A DNA stretch of 52,892 nt from JAEXNA01 sp050486105 (lineage in GTDB: Bacteria > Vulcanimicrobiota > Xenobia > Xenobiales > JADMJV01). Position 1 is the stretch's first letter. Each line of letters starts with the position of its first letter. Below are positions 32,026-41,543 of the stretch, piece after piece. The stretch is taken from positions 1 through 52,892 of the forward strand of contig JBJHCR010000005.1 in assembly GCA_050486105.1 (NCBI GenBank), written 5' to 3'. The position numbers and the translations under genes were made by a program. The notes beneath the pieces are model-generated. The model worked only from the letters and a program-made list of their open reading frames with translations. It was not told the DNA's origin and searched no databases.

Positions 32026-33026
32026 GCGGGGCTCCCGGTCGCACCGTAGTAGTCCGCTTGGATGCCTTGGGAGACACTCTGCTGTCCACCCCTGCTGTTG
32101 AGTATCTCGCTCGAGAGGTTGGTAAGGAGAATCTCTTGATCTTGGTTTCTCCAGGTATGGGAGCTATTTTTGGTGATGAGATCGCTTATCGAGAGGTGAC
32201 CGCCGAACACACTGAGCATCAGATCGGGAAGTTGATCGAGGAGTTCGATGGCAGGCGTGTTTTTGTCTTCAGTGAGAAGAAGCGAGCTCTCAGAGGGGCG
32301 TTCCGGAGTGGGACGTCTGAGCGCATCGGATTTGATCCAGGTTGGACCCAACCTCTTCGTAGCTACGAGGTTCGAAGTCTCCTGACTACCAGGTTCCCTA
32401 TCGTCAACAGCTTGGACTCAAAATCACGGTATCATGAAGTGGATCGCTATTGCTGCTTGGTTGCCAAAGGGCTATCAAAAAAGGTTGTCAACGGCGGAAG
32501 TCTCAAGATCTTTGGTCTGCCTAGAAAGCCTCGAACTCGTTTTGGGACCGGTCCTATAGGCCTGCAGTGGACTTCGAAATGGTTAGAGGGTGGTTGGCCT
32601 TGCGAGTTCCTTGTCGAACTCCTGGAACAAATGTCCGACGATGTGGTGGTTTTTGTTCCTCCCGATGAAGGAGATTGGGTGCAATCGGTGGTGCCATCCT
32701 ATCGTCACCATTTGCTGCTGTGTTGTCCTGACTTTCGGGAGTATGCCAGGCGGGTCAGTGAATGTCGGTGTTTACTTTCGGTGGACACCGGGGCGGTGCA
32801 TGTTGCTGCAGCCGTGGGAACTGCGGTGATCGATGTGTTTCCTAAGAATGGAGCTCATCATACCGTGCCGAGGTGGCGCCCCTGGATGACCCCACATCAG
32901 GTCGTTCTCAAACCCAACTACAGCGAGGAAGCCGCAGAGGCCTTGCTGGGCGAGCTTAGGCAGGCCAGAGCGCGGTTGGACGGGATCCTCGGTTGGTGGA
33001 ATCAAGTCGAGCCCCTGCAGAGATAG
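32022..33026 (+). CDS. Glycosyltransferase family 9 (heptosyltransferase-like), copy 1
   Basis: A 334-residue GT-B enzyme. The N-terminal domain starts TVVVRLDALGDTLLSTPAVEYL, the GT9 opening motif. The C-terminal domain has RCLLSVDTGAVHVAAAVGTAVIDVF, the donor-binding segment with Asp-Thr-Gly-x-x-His. Such enzymes add heptose or related sugars to lipopolysaccharide core, so it implies an outer membrane glycolipid. The TTG start overlaps the CNNM stop (TTGA). A 95-bp gap separates it from the next gene. Confidence 0.85.
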   Translation: MSGAPGRTVVVRLDALGDTLLSTPAVEYLAREVGKENLLILVSPGMGAIFGDEIAYREVTAEHTEHQIGKLIEEFDGRRVFVFSEKKRALRGAFRSGTSERIGFDPGWTQPLRSYEVRSLLTTRFPIVNSLDSKSRYHEVDRYCCLVAKGLSKKVVNGGSLKIFGLPRKPRTRFGTGPIGLQWTSKWLEGGWPCEFLVELLEQMSDDVVVFVPPDEGDWVQSVVPSYRHHLLLCCPDFREYARRVSECRCLLSVDTGAVHVAAAVGTAVIDVFPKNGAHHTVPRWRPWMTPHQVVLKPNYSEEAAEALLGELRQARARLDGILGWWNQVEPLQR

Positions 33027-33121
33027 GCCTGTCCGAACTTTGAGCAAATCGGTTCGAAGAAGGTTTTTTGGTGCTGCTCTTCTCATTCCATTTATAGAAC
33101 TTTGAGAATTGAGGTCTTCAG

Positions 33122-33983
33122 TTGAGTTACCAAGTCAGTGTCGTGGTCCCAACCTATAATCGAGCGGATTCTTTGAGTGTTGTTTTACCTTCTTTGCTCG
33201 AGCAAAAGGCAGAATCGAGCTCCTATGAAATCTTGCTGTGCGATGCCGGTTCTGACGACGGCACCGCAGAGTTGGTCGAAGAGTTGGCGGATTCGCGCTT
33301 AAAGTTCTTGCCCGGTCCAAATCGGGGTCGAGCGGGGGCTCGCAATCGCGGAGTACAACTCGCTCAGGGGGACCTGATCCTTTTCACCGATGCGGACATC
33401 ATTGCTTCACCCGATTTGGTCGAGCAACACCAACGGTTTCATCAACTCCACCCCGGAGATGCGGTGGTAGGGTGTGAGATTCAAGTGGACACCCTTGAGG
33501 AGTACGAGAGAGCTCGGGAGAACCCTCAAGCCTACGCCCGGCATCGCAAAGACCGCAAGACCCTGCCGTGGCACTATTTCTTGACGGGCAATGCGAGCGT
33601 ACGGAAGGCTGACCTCCTTCGAGTGGGCATGTTCGATGAAGATTTCACCGGCTATGGTCATGAAGACCTTGAGCTCGGCTATCGTCTCCTCAAGGCGGGC
33701 TGTCGAATTCACTACAACTTTCAGGCGGTGAACTATCATTGGCACCCGGTTGGCTTCGAGGAACAGTGCCAGAAGATGTTCCTCGCTGGGGTTTCCACCG
33801 TTCGCTTCTATCGAAAGCATGGCGATTTNNNNNNNNNNGTCGCTTGGGGTTCACGCGCTTCTTCCGAAGGGAGGGGTGATCTTCCGCGCTCTGGAACGGT
33901 GGGCGGAGACCTCGGGCCTAGCCAGAGAAATACTTCTCCAGCATCACTATGTGAGCGGAATCCGATCGGTCTGGCCGCGTTGA
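33122..33983 (+). CDS. Glycosyltransferase family 2, interrupted by assembly gap
   Basis: The N-terminal ~235 residues before the N run are a GT-A enzyme: SYQVSVVVPTYNRADSL, LLCDAGSDDGTAELV, GRAGARNRGV, ILFTDADIIASPDLVE (DXD-type metal site) and EDFTGYGHEDLELGYRLLKAGC. After the ten N the frame of the first part no longer gives family-like sequence. The reading phase ending at TGA 33981-33983 gives SLGVHALLPKGGVIFRALER and ARELLLQ-like ILLQHHYVSGI, a normal GT2 tail. The gap's true length is therefore not ten. Start is TTG 33122. Confidence 0.82.
33829..33838. other. Assembly gap (10 N)
   Basis: Ten undetermined bases inside the GT2 gene. The reading frame after the gap differs from the frame before it, so the placeholder does not represent the real length. 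Confidence 0.98.
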
Positions 33984-34930
33984 GGAAGGTCCTGGAGCAG
34001 TATCCTCCTGCTCGGATCTTGGTGGTTCGCTCGGATCGAGTTGGAGACCTGATCTTGTCGACACCATTCCTGCAAGCACTTCGTCACGGCTTCCCTGAGG
34101 CCACTCTGGTGGCTCGGGTGCCTGCCTACTGCGCTGAAGTGCTCCAGGGGACGGGATTGGCGGATCAGATAGAGACGGACTTCGGTCAGCCAGGGGGAGA
34201 TTTTGATTTGGCTATAGCCCTGGCTCCTCGGACCGAAACCTTGAAGGAAGTCTATCGCTCCAGGGCTCCCTTGAGACTGGGCTACACCTATGCTGGACGA
34301 CCTTTGGTTTCCTTGCTGAGTCAAGTGTGCTTGACCCATCGGGAGGTGGTGGCCGTGAATCCTCCCAACGATGTGCCCCATGAAGTGGAACAGTTGGACC
34401 GCCTGGCTCGCCGTTTGGGTCTGCCCCCAAGTACGCGCTTTCCGTTGAAATTGGCCTCTCCGAAGAAACGAGAGAAAGGGGAGGGGTTGCTGCTTCATTT
34501 AGGGGACCGATGGCTGGCGAACGGTTGGGGACTCAGCGATCTCGAGGGCCTGATTTCTGGGCTTCAAGGCTTGGGGGACTTAGTGATCACTGCCGGTCCG
34601 AGGGAGGCTGAGATTCTCGAGAAGAGTGGCGCCTCTCTCGAAGGGGCGGACCTGCGATCGAATTTGAGTTTCTCCGATTGGGTAGCGACCATTGCTAGGA
34701 CTGGGGTGCTGGTTTCTCCGGACACCGGAGCGGTGCACGTGGCTTCGGCCGTTGGAACACCAGTGGTGGTGGCCTACGAAGAGTCAACTTTTGACCATTG
34801 TTCTCGTCAATGGGCCCCGTGGAAGGTGCCTCATCGCGCGGTGGTCAAGTCGACCCCAAGGGAAACGGTGCCAAGGCTCTTGCGCATGGTAGAGGAACTC
34901 GATTTCCACTCCAGAAACTGCCGCATCTGA
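33980..34930 (+). CDS. Glycosyltransferase family 9 (heptosyltransferase-like), copy 2
   Basis: About 316 residues from a TTG at 33980 that overlaps the GT2 stop (TTGA). The N-terminal domain reads ARILVVRSDRVGDLILSTPF (GT9 motif), and the C-terminal donor site is VLVSPDTGAVHVASAVGTPVVVAY. A continuous frame reported from 33122 through the N run to 34930 joins two separate genes and is an artefact. Similar architecture to the gene at 32022 suggests successive sugar transfers in one glycolipid core pathway. Confidence 0.88.
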   Translation: MRKVLEQYPPARILVVRSDRVGDLILSTPFLQALRHGFPEATLVARVPAYCAEVLQGTGLADQIETDFGQPGGDFDLAIALAPRTETLKEVYRSRAPLRLGYTYAGRPLVSLLSQVCLTHREVVAVNPPNDVPHEVEQLDRLARRLGLPPSTRFPLKLASPKKREKGEGLLLHLGDRWLANGWGLSDLEGLISGLQGLGDLVITAGPREAEILEKSGASLEGADLRSNLSFSDWVATIARTGVLVSPDTGAVHVASAVGTPVVVAYEESTFDHCSRQWAPWKVPHRAVVKSTPRETVPRLLRMVEELDFHSRNCRI

Positions 34931-34991
34931 GCTGAAGACACGTCATTAGGCGGAGTCCTCCCCAGTCCGAGAAAATTTGGAGAGAATTAAC

Positions 34992-36800
34992 GTGAACGTA
35001 GAAGCAATGGGTAATCTTCGTCGCACTCACCGCTGCGATGAGTTGAGATCAGAGCATGACGGTCAGCAAATTGTGTTGATGGGCTGGGTTCATCGACGGA
35101 GAGACTTGGGAGGGTTGGTGTTTATCGACCTTCGAGATCGATACGGAATGACGCAATGTGTAGTGGACCCCGAACGCGCAAAAGCCTTTGAGAAGGCTGG
35201 GAAAGTTCGATCCGAATTCGTACTGGCGGTCTTGGGTCGCGTGCGAATTCGCCCCGGAGAAACCCAGAACAAGAACATTTCCACCGGTGAGATCGAAGTT
35301 GAAGTCGAAGATATCAAGATCCTGAATACTTCCAAGGTTGCCCCGGTACAGATCAGCGAGAAGCAGAACGTTGAAGAGGCGCTCCGGCTTCAATACCGCT
35401 ATGTTGACTTGCGAAGACCTTCGATGACGGCCAACATCGTCACTCGACATAAGATGGCTAAGGCGGTCCGGGATTATTTGGACAGTCAGAATTTTCTTGA
35501 GATCGAGACCCCGACCTTGGTTCGCTCGACTCCGGAAGGAGCCAGGGATTATCTCGTTCCAAGTCGTGTCCATCCTGGACGCTTCTACGCTTTGCCTCAA
35601 TCCCCCCAGATCTTCAAGCAACTCCTGATGGTTTCTGGTATGGACCGATACTTTCAGATCGCCCGCTGCTTTAGAGACGAAGATTTGAGGGCTGATCGTC
35701 AGCCTGAGTTTACTCAGATCGACATGGAGATGTCTTTTGTTGGCCAGGATGATGTTTTCAACGTGGTTGAAGGCATGCTGGCCTATGTTTTTCGTCAAGT
35801 GGTCGGGGTTGAGCTATCCATCCCGTTCGCCCGAATGCCCTATCACCAAGCTGCAGAGCTCTATGGCAGCGACAAGCCGGACCTTCGGTACGATCTTCGT
35901 TTTCACAACGTGGAGGAGATCCTCAACGGCTCAGAATTTAAGGTGTTCAAGCAAGCCTTGGAAGCCGGTGAAGCCATCCGGGCCCTAGTCCTTCCCGCTC
36001 AAGCTCAGGCCTCGCGTAAGATCACTTCAGAGCTTGACGAGTTGGCTAAGTCTCTGGGGTTGGCTGGACTTTTCTTTGTCGGGCGAGACGAAGAGGGACA
36101 GCTAAAATCCTCATTGCTGAAGCACCTTGGGGCTGAAACTCTGACGGAGCTGTGCCGACAGGTTGGAGCCGAGGTTCAAGACCTGGTGATCCTGAGCGCT
36201 GGCAAGACGGGGGCTCTCCAGACCGGATTGGGTCGCCTAAGAGTTGAGTTGGCACGCCGCTTCGAACTCATTCCTCCTGGGCAATTCTCTTTCCATTGGG
36301 TGGTGGACTTTCCGCTCTTTGCCTACAATGAGGAAGAAGACTGTTTGGAACCCGAACATCACCCCTTCACCTCTCCGCATCCAGAGGATATCGGACTGTT
36401 GGAGACCAGCCCTCGGAAAGCCAGGGCTGCAGCTTATGACTTAGTGCTCAACGGCAACGAAATGGCCTCGGGTAGCGTCCGAATTTACCAACGAGAATTG
36501 CAAGAGCAACTGCTGGGGTGCATCGGCCTAACGCTGGAAGATGCTCGACAAAAGTTTGGCTTTTTGCTCGACGCTTTCGAATACGGGGCTCCGCCTCATG
36601 CTGGAATAGCCTTGGGCTTCGACCGCCTAGTTGCCATCTGTTGCGGACAAGAGAGCATTCGGGAGGTTCTGGCCTTTCCTAAGAACGCAAACGCCTACTG
36701 CCCAATGACCGAGGCCCCCGTAGAAGCCACAGACGAGCAATTGCAGACACTTCATCTCGAGGTGCGCAGGGAGCGCTCTGAGGCCTCGGTGTCGGTATAA
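34992..36800 (+). CDS. aspS: Aspartyl-tRNA synthetase
   Basis: About 602 residues, the usual bacterial length. An N-terminal OB fold (~1-120, VLMGWVHRRRDLGGLVFIDL), class II motifs including RYVDLRRP and RCFRDEDLRADRQPEFTQID, an inserted GAD domain (~300-420), and motif 3 GIALGFDRLVAI near the C-terminus. The N-terminus MGNLRRTHRCDELR is typical. I choose GTG 34992 behind GGAGAG; TTG 34977 or ATG 35007 are alternatives. Whether it is discriminating or non-discriminating for tRNA-Asn is not judged here. Confidence 0.95.
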   Translation: MNVEAMGNLRRTHRCDELRSEHDGQQIVLMGWVHRRRDLGGLVFIDLRDRYGMTQCVVDPERAKAFEKAGKVRSEFVLAVLGRVRIRPGETQNKNISTGEIEVEVEDIKILNTSKVAPVQISEKQNVEEALRLQYRYVDLRRPSMTANIVTRHKMAKAVRDYLDSQNFLEIETPTLVRSTPEGARDYLVPSRVHPGRFYALPQSPQIFKQLLMVSGMDRYFQIARCFRDEDLRADRQPEFTQIDMEMSFVGQDDVFNVVEGMLAYVFRQVVGVELSIPFARMPYHQAAELYGSDKPDLRYDLRFHNVEEILNGSEFKVFKQALEAGEAIRALVLPAQAQASRKITSELDELAKSLGLAGLFFVGRDEEGQLKSSLLKHLGAETLTELCRQVGAEVQDLVILSAGKTGALQTGLGRLRVELARRFELIPPGQFSFHWVVDFPLFAYNEEEDCLEPEHHPFTSPHPEDIGLLETSPRKARAAAYDLVLNGNEMASGSVRIYQRELQEQLLGCIGLTLEDARQKFGFLLDAFEYGAPPHAGIALGFDRLVAICCGQESIREVLAFPKNANAYCPMTEAPVEATDEQLQTLHLEVRRERSEASVSV

Positions 36801-36807
36801 GTTTCCT

Positions 36808-37665
36808 GTGGCTGATGAAAAGATCAGAAGGCTCTTGAGTGAGCTTGAAGCGAGTCGCTATCGCTTCAGTTCGCTTGAGAGGGCTGCGCTCGAAGAGAGA
36901 TACGAATTCACCACAGAAGAGCTCATGAGGGCTCTGGTGAAGTACGCTCAGGATTCAGCCAAGGCATCGATCTCGCATTTTCAGGTTGGAGCGGTGGGTT
37001 TAACCGAAGATGGTCAACTGTTCTTGGGCTATAACATAGAATTTGAAGGGGCTTCGTTTGCCCAGACGGTACACGCTGAACAGTTCTTGGTTTCGTGGAG
37101 CAGAAGCAACACGAATTCTCCTCTGTCGATCCTAGCGGTCTCTGCCCCTCCCTGCGGACATTGTCGGCAGTTTGTTTGTGAGTTTGACCCGGAGGGCAAT
37201 CTTTGGCTCCTTATCGGAGATGAGCCCGGGGTAAACATGAAAGGGCTACTCCCCAGAGCATTCACCCCCAAAGACTTGAAGGTGGAAGAGCCATTTTTTA
37301 CCGGTGCTTTTCCAGAAAGTCCCTTCCCAAGCTTGGAAGAGGCGGCTCAAGCTGCTGCCAAGCTGTCCTATGTCCCCTACAGCAAGAGTTCGGCCGGAGT
37401 AGCGGTTCAGGTTGAGGATGGCAGAATTTTCGCCGGCTCAGCATTGGAGAACGCCGCCTACAACCCGGGACTTCCCCCCCTGCAGGCAGCGATCATTCGA
37501 ACCGTGGCCGAGGGGGCGGGCGGGCAAAAGTTGGTCCGAGCGGTCCTGTGCCAAGACGACAGCCTCATCGACTACGAACCCCAAACCAGAGACCTGTTGC
37601 GTTCACTCGGTCTGGGTCGCCAAGACATGAGCACCATCCCTTTCTCAGTAGCAGGACCTCGATAG
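36808..37665 (+). CDS. cdd: Cytidine deaminase, two-domain (E. coli-like) type
   Basis: A 285-residue protein close to the ~294 residues of dimeric cytidine deaminases. The catalytic domain has HAEQFL (His and Glu, ~residues 89-92) and PPCGHCRQFVCEF (zinc Cys pair ~115-118). The second half keeps the fold (SYVPYSKSSAGVAVQV) without the catalytic set. It converts cytidine/deoxycytidine to uridine/deoxyuridine in pyrimidine salvage. GTG start 7 bp after aspS. Confidence 0.92.
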   Translation: MADEKIRRLLSELEASRYRFSSLERAALEERYEFTTEELMRALVKYAQDSAKASISHFQVGAVGLTEDGQLFLGYNIEFEGASFAQTVHAEQFLVSWSRSNTNSPLSILAVSAPPCGHCRQFVCEFDPEGNLWLLIGDEPGVNMKGLLPRAFTPKDLKVEEPFFTGAFPESPFPSLEEAAQAAAKLSYVPYSKSSAGVAVQVEDGRIFAGSALENAAYNPGLPPLQAAIIRTVAEGAGGQKLVRAVLCQDDSLIDYEPQTRDLLRSLGLGRQDMSTIPFSVAGPR

Positions 37666-37719
37666 GTCCCGTTTCGGTGGCGCAGGTGTTGCCCTCAAAG
37701 GAGTCAAATCACCCAACCC

Positions 37720-38178
37720 ATGGCCACGCCTTCTGAACGGATCGAACACAGTGATTTCTCCTTGATTCTTCCCGAGGGTTGGGTTTGCAAGTCTGAGAAC
37801 GAGAGACGGTACGGAGTTTGCCTTAGCCCCCCAGGGGTCTTATGTTGCACTCCTGAGCGGGTCACGGAAACCGATCGTCTCCCGAATCTGGCCAGGATGT
37901 TGGCAGGATTCTTGACTAGGCAGGGTCACCCTGTGGCCACGGATGAACTCCTTATTGTTTCAGGTGTTGCCGGAGCTGATGGGTACTCTTGGCAGTATGT
38001 GGAAGACGGCAGCTTCCTGAGGTTTTGGATTTTCGGCAATGAGACAAGGTGGCTTTTCTTGACATTCACAACTCCTGAGGCCCATAGAATAGAGTTCCTT
38101 CCGGTGCTCGATGAACTGATCCGAACTTTACGGGTTAAACATTCCGACGACACGCAAGGCTCAGAGGAATCGAGGTGA
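37720..38178 (+). CDS. Hypothetical protein, 152 aa
   Basis: A cytoplasmic-looking beta-rich protein (FSLILPEGWVCKSENE, DGYSWQYVEDGSFLRFWIF, TRWLFLTFTTPEA), resembling small domains that begin with a F.L..P.GW strand motif. Contains CC near residue 43. It overlaps the following TPR gene by 4 bp (GTGA). No function assigned. Confidence 0.65.
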   Translation: MATPSERIEHSDFSLILPEGWVCKSENERRYGVCLSPPGVLCCTPERVTETDRLPNLARMLAGFLTRQGHPVATDELLIVSGVAGADGYSWQYVEDGSFLRFWIFGNETRWLFLTFTTPEAHRIEFLPVLDELIRTLRVKHSDDTQGSEESR

Positions 38179-39515
38179 CACTAGTGGCTTTTGGGGACCT
38201 GTGGCAACATAGGAGCGCGCGACACTTGCGATTCCTTTTCTGTATCGGCTTGGTGATCCTGATGTCAGGATTCCCCGCAGTCGCTCAGGAAAATGAGCCC
38301 GCCAAAATTTTCCCTCCTACAGCGAGCGAGCGGGAGGCGGGATTCATGTTTCGCCAAGGGCTTGAGCTCCTCGTGGAAGAGCAGTTTGAACGGGCTGGAG
38401 AGCTGTTTCGTCAAGCCTTGAGACTAGAGTCGGAGCGTCTGGAGATCAGGCCCTATCTGGCCAAGGCTCTTTTTGAGACCAGTCAGTATGAAGCGGCTTT
38501 ACGACAACTGGAACTCTATCTGGAGAAGGAGCCCACGGACTATAAAGTGGCCTTCTTCCGAGTGCGAGTCTTAACCGCTCTGGATCGTTTTGGGCAAGCC
38601 AGTGATGCCCTAAATCGACTCAGATATGATGGATGGAACGAGTCGTGGGAGTGGCACAATCTGAAGGGGTATCTCGAGGAGAGTCAAGAGCAGTGGGATG
38701 AGGCTCTCGAGTCTTACCGCCGGGCTGCGGAACTCACTGACGATAGCCTTGAGCCCAGGGTCAATATGGTGTCTTTGCTGCTCCGGCAGGAGCAAACCGA
38801 AACGGCTTCGGTGCTGGTGGCCGAATTGCTTGATGAGGCACCCGAGAATCTCCAGGTCTTGAACGCCTTCGCCCTATTGTTGGCTGCCCAGGATCGTGGA
38901 TTCGACCCCAGCCTGCTGATGGAGCGCCTCAAAGAGCAAACCCTCCCCTTCGAGTTGCAGTATAACCTGGTGGTCGCTTTGCTTGAAAGGAACGAAGTCG
39001 CCCCGGCGGCTGTTCTCTCGGGAGACCTCGTGGATCGCTACCCTGATGATGCCAGGGCCGAGTGGCTCTACGGAAGGATGCTACTTCAGCGGGGAGAGGT
39101 TGCCAAGTCCGGAGACTTCCTGGTTGCTGCTAGAGATCGCTTGCCCGTGAGTCTTGAGATACTGGCCACCATGGGTCAGTATACATTCTTGAGCGGCGAT
39201 TTCGAGGGCGCCGCAGAGTGGTATGCAGAAGCTATAAAGTTTGAGCCAGATGACGCGCTCCTTTACCACAATCGCTCCATGGCTCTCACCAGAGCAGACC
39301 GCTTGGAGGAAGCCATCCTCTCGAGCAGTCAGGCGTATTCCCTCGACGACGAGGACCCCAGGATCGTCTACCAATTGGCTTTGGCTCTGGACCGCACTGG
39401 CTCTCTGGAGGAAGCTGCCAAGTACTATCGGCGCTTTATGGAAGTCACTGACCGCGCGGAACTCAGAGAAAGCGTAAGGGAGCACCTCGCAGAGATGCTC
39501 CCTTCAAAGCCGTGA
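38175..39515 (+). CDS. Secreted or periplasmic TPR-repeat protein
   Basis: A 446-residue protein with a hydrophobic N-terminal segment (LRFLFCIGLVILMSGFPAVAQ), likely a signal peptide, then about ten TPR units from ~residue 55 to the end. Examples are FRQGLELLVEEQFERAGELF, AKALFETSQYEAALRQLELYL and LYHNRSMALTRADRLEEAI. It is probably a periplasmic or membrane-attached scaffold. It converges with clpX 12 bp away and no terminator hairpin is visible. Confidence 0.82.
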   Translation: MTLVAFGDLWQHRSARHLRFLFCIGLVILMSGFPAVAQENEPAKIFPPTASEREAGFMFRQGLELLVEEQFERAGELFRQALRLESERLEIRPYLAKALFETSQYEAALRQLELYLEKEPTDYKVAFFRVRVLTALDRFGQASDALNRLRYDGWNESWEWHNLKGYLEESQEQWDEALESYRRAAELTDDSLEPRVNMVSLLLRQEQTETASVLVAELLDEAPENLQVLNAFALLLAAQDRGFDPSLLMERLKEQTLPFELQYNLVVALLERNEVAPAAVLSGDLVDRYPDDARAEWLYGRMLLQRGEVAKSGDFLVAARDRLPVSLEILATMGQYTFLSGDFEGAAEWYAEAIKFEPDDALLYHNRSMALTRADRLEEAILSSSQAYSLDDEDPRIVYQLALALDRTGSLEEAAKYYRRFMEVTDRAELRESVREHLAEMLPSKP

Positions 39516-39527
39516 TTTGACCGTCTT

Positions 39528-40799
39528 TTAGGAGGCTTCTCGTTCCAATTCTTCAGCGTAAAGCAATGTCGGCTCTCCCGTGCCTTCGATCACCTCAGGG
39601 GTGATGATGCAGCGGTTGACATTGGTCATCGAAGGGATCTCGTACATGATATCCAGCATGTTTTCTTCCATAATGGAGCGCAAGGCACGAGCGCCCGTCT
39701 TTCGCTTCTGAGCCTCTTTAGCGATAGAAGCGATAGCTTCTTTGGTGAATACGAGATCTACGCCATCCATGGAGAAGATCTTCTGGTATTGCTTGACCAG
39801 AGCATTCCTTGGCTCAGTGAGAATTTTGACCAGGGATTCGTCTTCCAAGGCTTCTAGAGTGACGACGATGGGAAGCCTACCGACAAACTCCGGGATGAGC
39901 CCGAACTTGAGCAAGTCCTCGGGTAAGATCTTGGCTAGAATGTCCCCGATCTTGCGCTTCTTTCGGCTTTGGACATTGGCTCGGAATCCCATAGACTGGT
40001 CTCTCACCCGAGTTTCAATGATCTTCTCAAGCCCTTCGAAAGCTCCACCGCAGATAAAGAGCACGTTGGTAGTGTCGATCTGGATAAACTCTTGGTGGGG
40101 GTGCTTACGCCCACCCTGAGGTGGCACGTTGGCTTCGGTTCCTTCGAGAATCTTGAGAAGTGCTTGCTGCACTCCTTCGCCAGAAACATCTCTAGTGATC
40201 GAAGGATTCTCGGACTTTCGAGCGATCTTATCGATCTCGTCGATGTAGATGATACCCTGCTGGGCTCTCTTCACATCGTAGTCCGAAGCTTGAATGAGCT
40301 TGAGCAAGATGTTTTCGACGTCCTCGCCGACGTATCCGGCTTCCGTCAGCGAAGTGGCGTCCGCCAAAGCCAAAGGAACGTTAAGAATCTTGGCCAGGGT
40401 TTGAGCTAGGTAGGTTTTTCCGCAGCCTGTGGGACCGATCAACAGAACATTGCTCTTTTGCAACTCAACATCGTCGTTGCTCGCACCTGGTCCACCTTTA
40501 GAGTGGATACGCTTGTAATGGTTGTAGACCGCTACAGATAGTGTTCGCTTGGGCTTTTTCTGTCCCACCACATATTGGTCCAGGATCTGATTGATCTCCT
40601 GAGGCTTGGGTAGGTTCCGGAAGCGAAGTGGGTCATCCGTGGAGCGGGAGAGTTCGTCCTCAATGATCTCGTTGCAGAGTTCGATACACTCGTCGCAGAT
40701 ATATACACCCGGGCCGGCAATAAGTTTGCGGACCTGATCTTGATTTTTTCCACAGAATGAACACTTTAAAGTGCCTCTGTCGTCTCCGAATCTGAACAT
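39528..40799 (-). CDS. clpX: ATP-dependent Clp protease ATP-binding subunit ClpX
   Basis: A 423-residue AAA+ unfoldase. The N-terminal zinc-binding domain is CSFCGKNQDQV...ICDECIELC (~residues 14-42). Walker A is GPTGCGKT and Walker B IIYIDEIDKI. The pore loop region and sensor GARALRSIMEENML follow. It delivers substrates to ClpP, encoded just upstream on the same strand (36 bp), in the common tig-clpP-clpX order. Confidence 0.98.
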   Translation of the reverse strand: MFRFGDDRGTLKCSFCGKNQDQVRKLIAGPGVYICDECIELCNEIIEDELSRSTDDPLRFRNLPKPQEINQILDQYVVGQKKPKRTLSVAVYNHYKRIHSKGGPGASNDDVELQKSNVLLIGPTGCGKTYLAQTLAKILNVPLALADATSLTEAGYVGEDVENILLKLIQASDYDVKRAQQGIIYIDEIDKIARKSENPSITRDVSGEGVQQALLKILEGTEANVPPQGGRKHPHQEFIQIDTTNVLFICGGAFEGLEKIIETRVRDQSMGFRANVQSRKKRKIGDILAKILPEDLLKFGLIPEFVGRLPIVVTLEALEDESLVKILTEPRNALVKQYQKIFSMDGVDLVFTKEAIASIAKEAQKRKTGARALRSIMEENMLDIMYEIPSMTNVNRCIITPEVIEGTGEPTLLYAEELEREAS

Positions 40800-40834
40800 G
40801 TGAACCTCCGAGGGTGCCGGGACACTCTCTATCG

Positions 40835-41470
40835 CTAACGGCTTTCTTTGGTGATGACTTTGTCGATTATACCATAATCCACCGCTTCCTCTGCGGTGAG
40901 ATAATAATCTCTTTCGGTATCTTTCTCTATCTGCTCTAGGCTTCGACCGGAATGTCTTGAAAGAATCTCGTTCATGATCGACCTAGTCCTGAGAATCTCC
41001 TTGGCATGAATGTTGATATCGGTGGCTTGGCCCCCGATTTTCTTGATCCAAGGTTGGTGTATCAGCACTCGAGAAAAAGGGAGGGCGTATCGTTTTCCTG
41101 CGGCCCCACCAGCAAGGAGAATTGATGCCGCACTGGCTGCCATTCCCATACAGATGGTAGAGACATCACACTTGACCAATTGCATGCAATCGTAGATGGC
41201 AAGCCCCGCGGAGGTCGAGCCCCCAGGGCTGTTGATGTAGATGTCGATCTCTTTATCGGGATCTTCTTGTTCCAGGAAGAGAAGCTGAGCGATAATCAGG
41301 TTAGCGATAGGATCGACAATGGGAGAACCAACGAAGATGATCCGGTTCCTCAGGAGCCGTGAAAATATATCGTACGAGCGTTCTCCCCTGGCCGTCTGCT
41401 CGACCACCATGGGAACCAGTCTCGAACTCCGCTCTTGACCGAAAGGTTTCAACGAAACATCGCTTATCAT
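40835..41470 (-). CDS. clpP: ATP-dependent Clp protease proteolytic subunit ClpP
   Basis: A 211-residue serine protease. The catalytic Ser lies in MGMAASAASILL, His in SRVLIHQP and Asp in EKDTERDYYL. INSPGGSTSAGLAIYDCMQ and MNEILSRHSGRS are family segments. The tetradecamer works with ClpX. It is 35 bp upstream of clpX and 73 bp downstream of tig on the same strand. Confidence 0.97.
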   Translation of the reverse strand: MISDVSLKPFGQERSSRLVPMVVEQTARGERSYDIFSRLLRNRIIFVGSPIVDPIANLIIAQLLFLEQEDPDKEIDIYINSPGGSTSAGLAIYDCMQLVKCDVSTICMGMAASAASILLAGGAAGKRYALPFSRVLIHQPWIKKIGGQATDINIHAKEILRTRSIMNEILSRHSGRSLEQIEKDTERDYYLTAEEAVDYGIIDKVITKESR

Positions 41471-41543
41471 CGTTCACTTTTCTCCAATTTCTCGCCTACA
41501 GACTCCTGGAGGGCAATTAGGCTGTCGGCCACCGATTCCTGTG

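Noticed and set aside
33122..34930. Single 602-residue bifunctional glycosyltransferase
   Set aside because: The join is created by ten N. Two separate genes with a TTGA overlap explain the sequence better.
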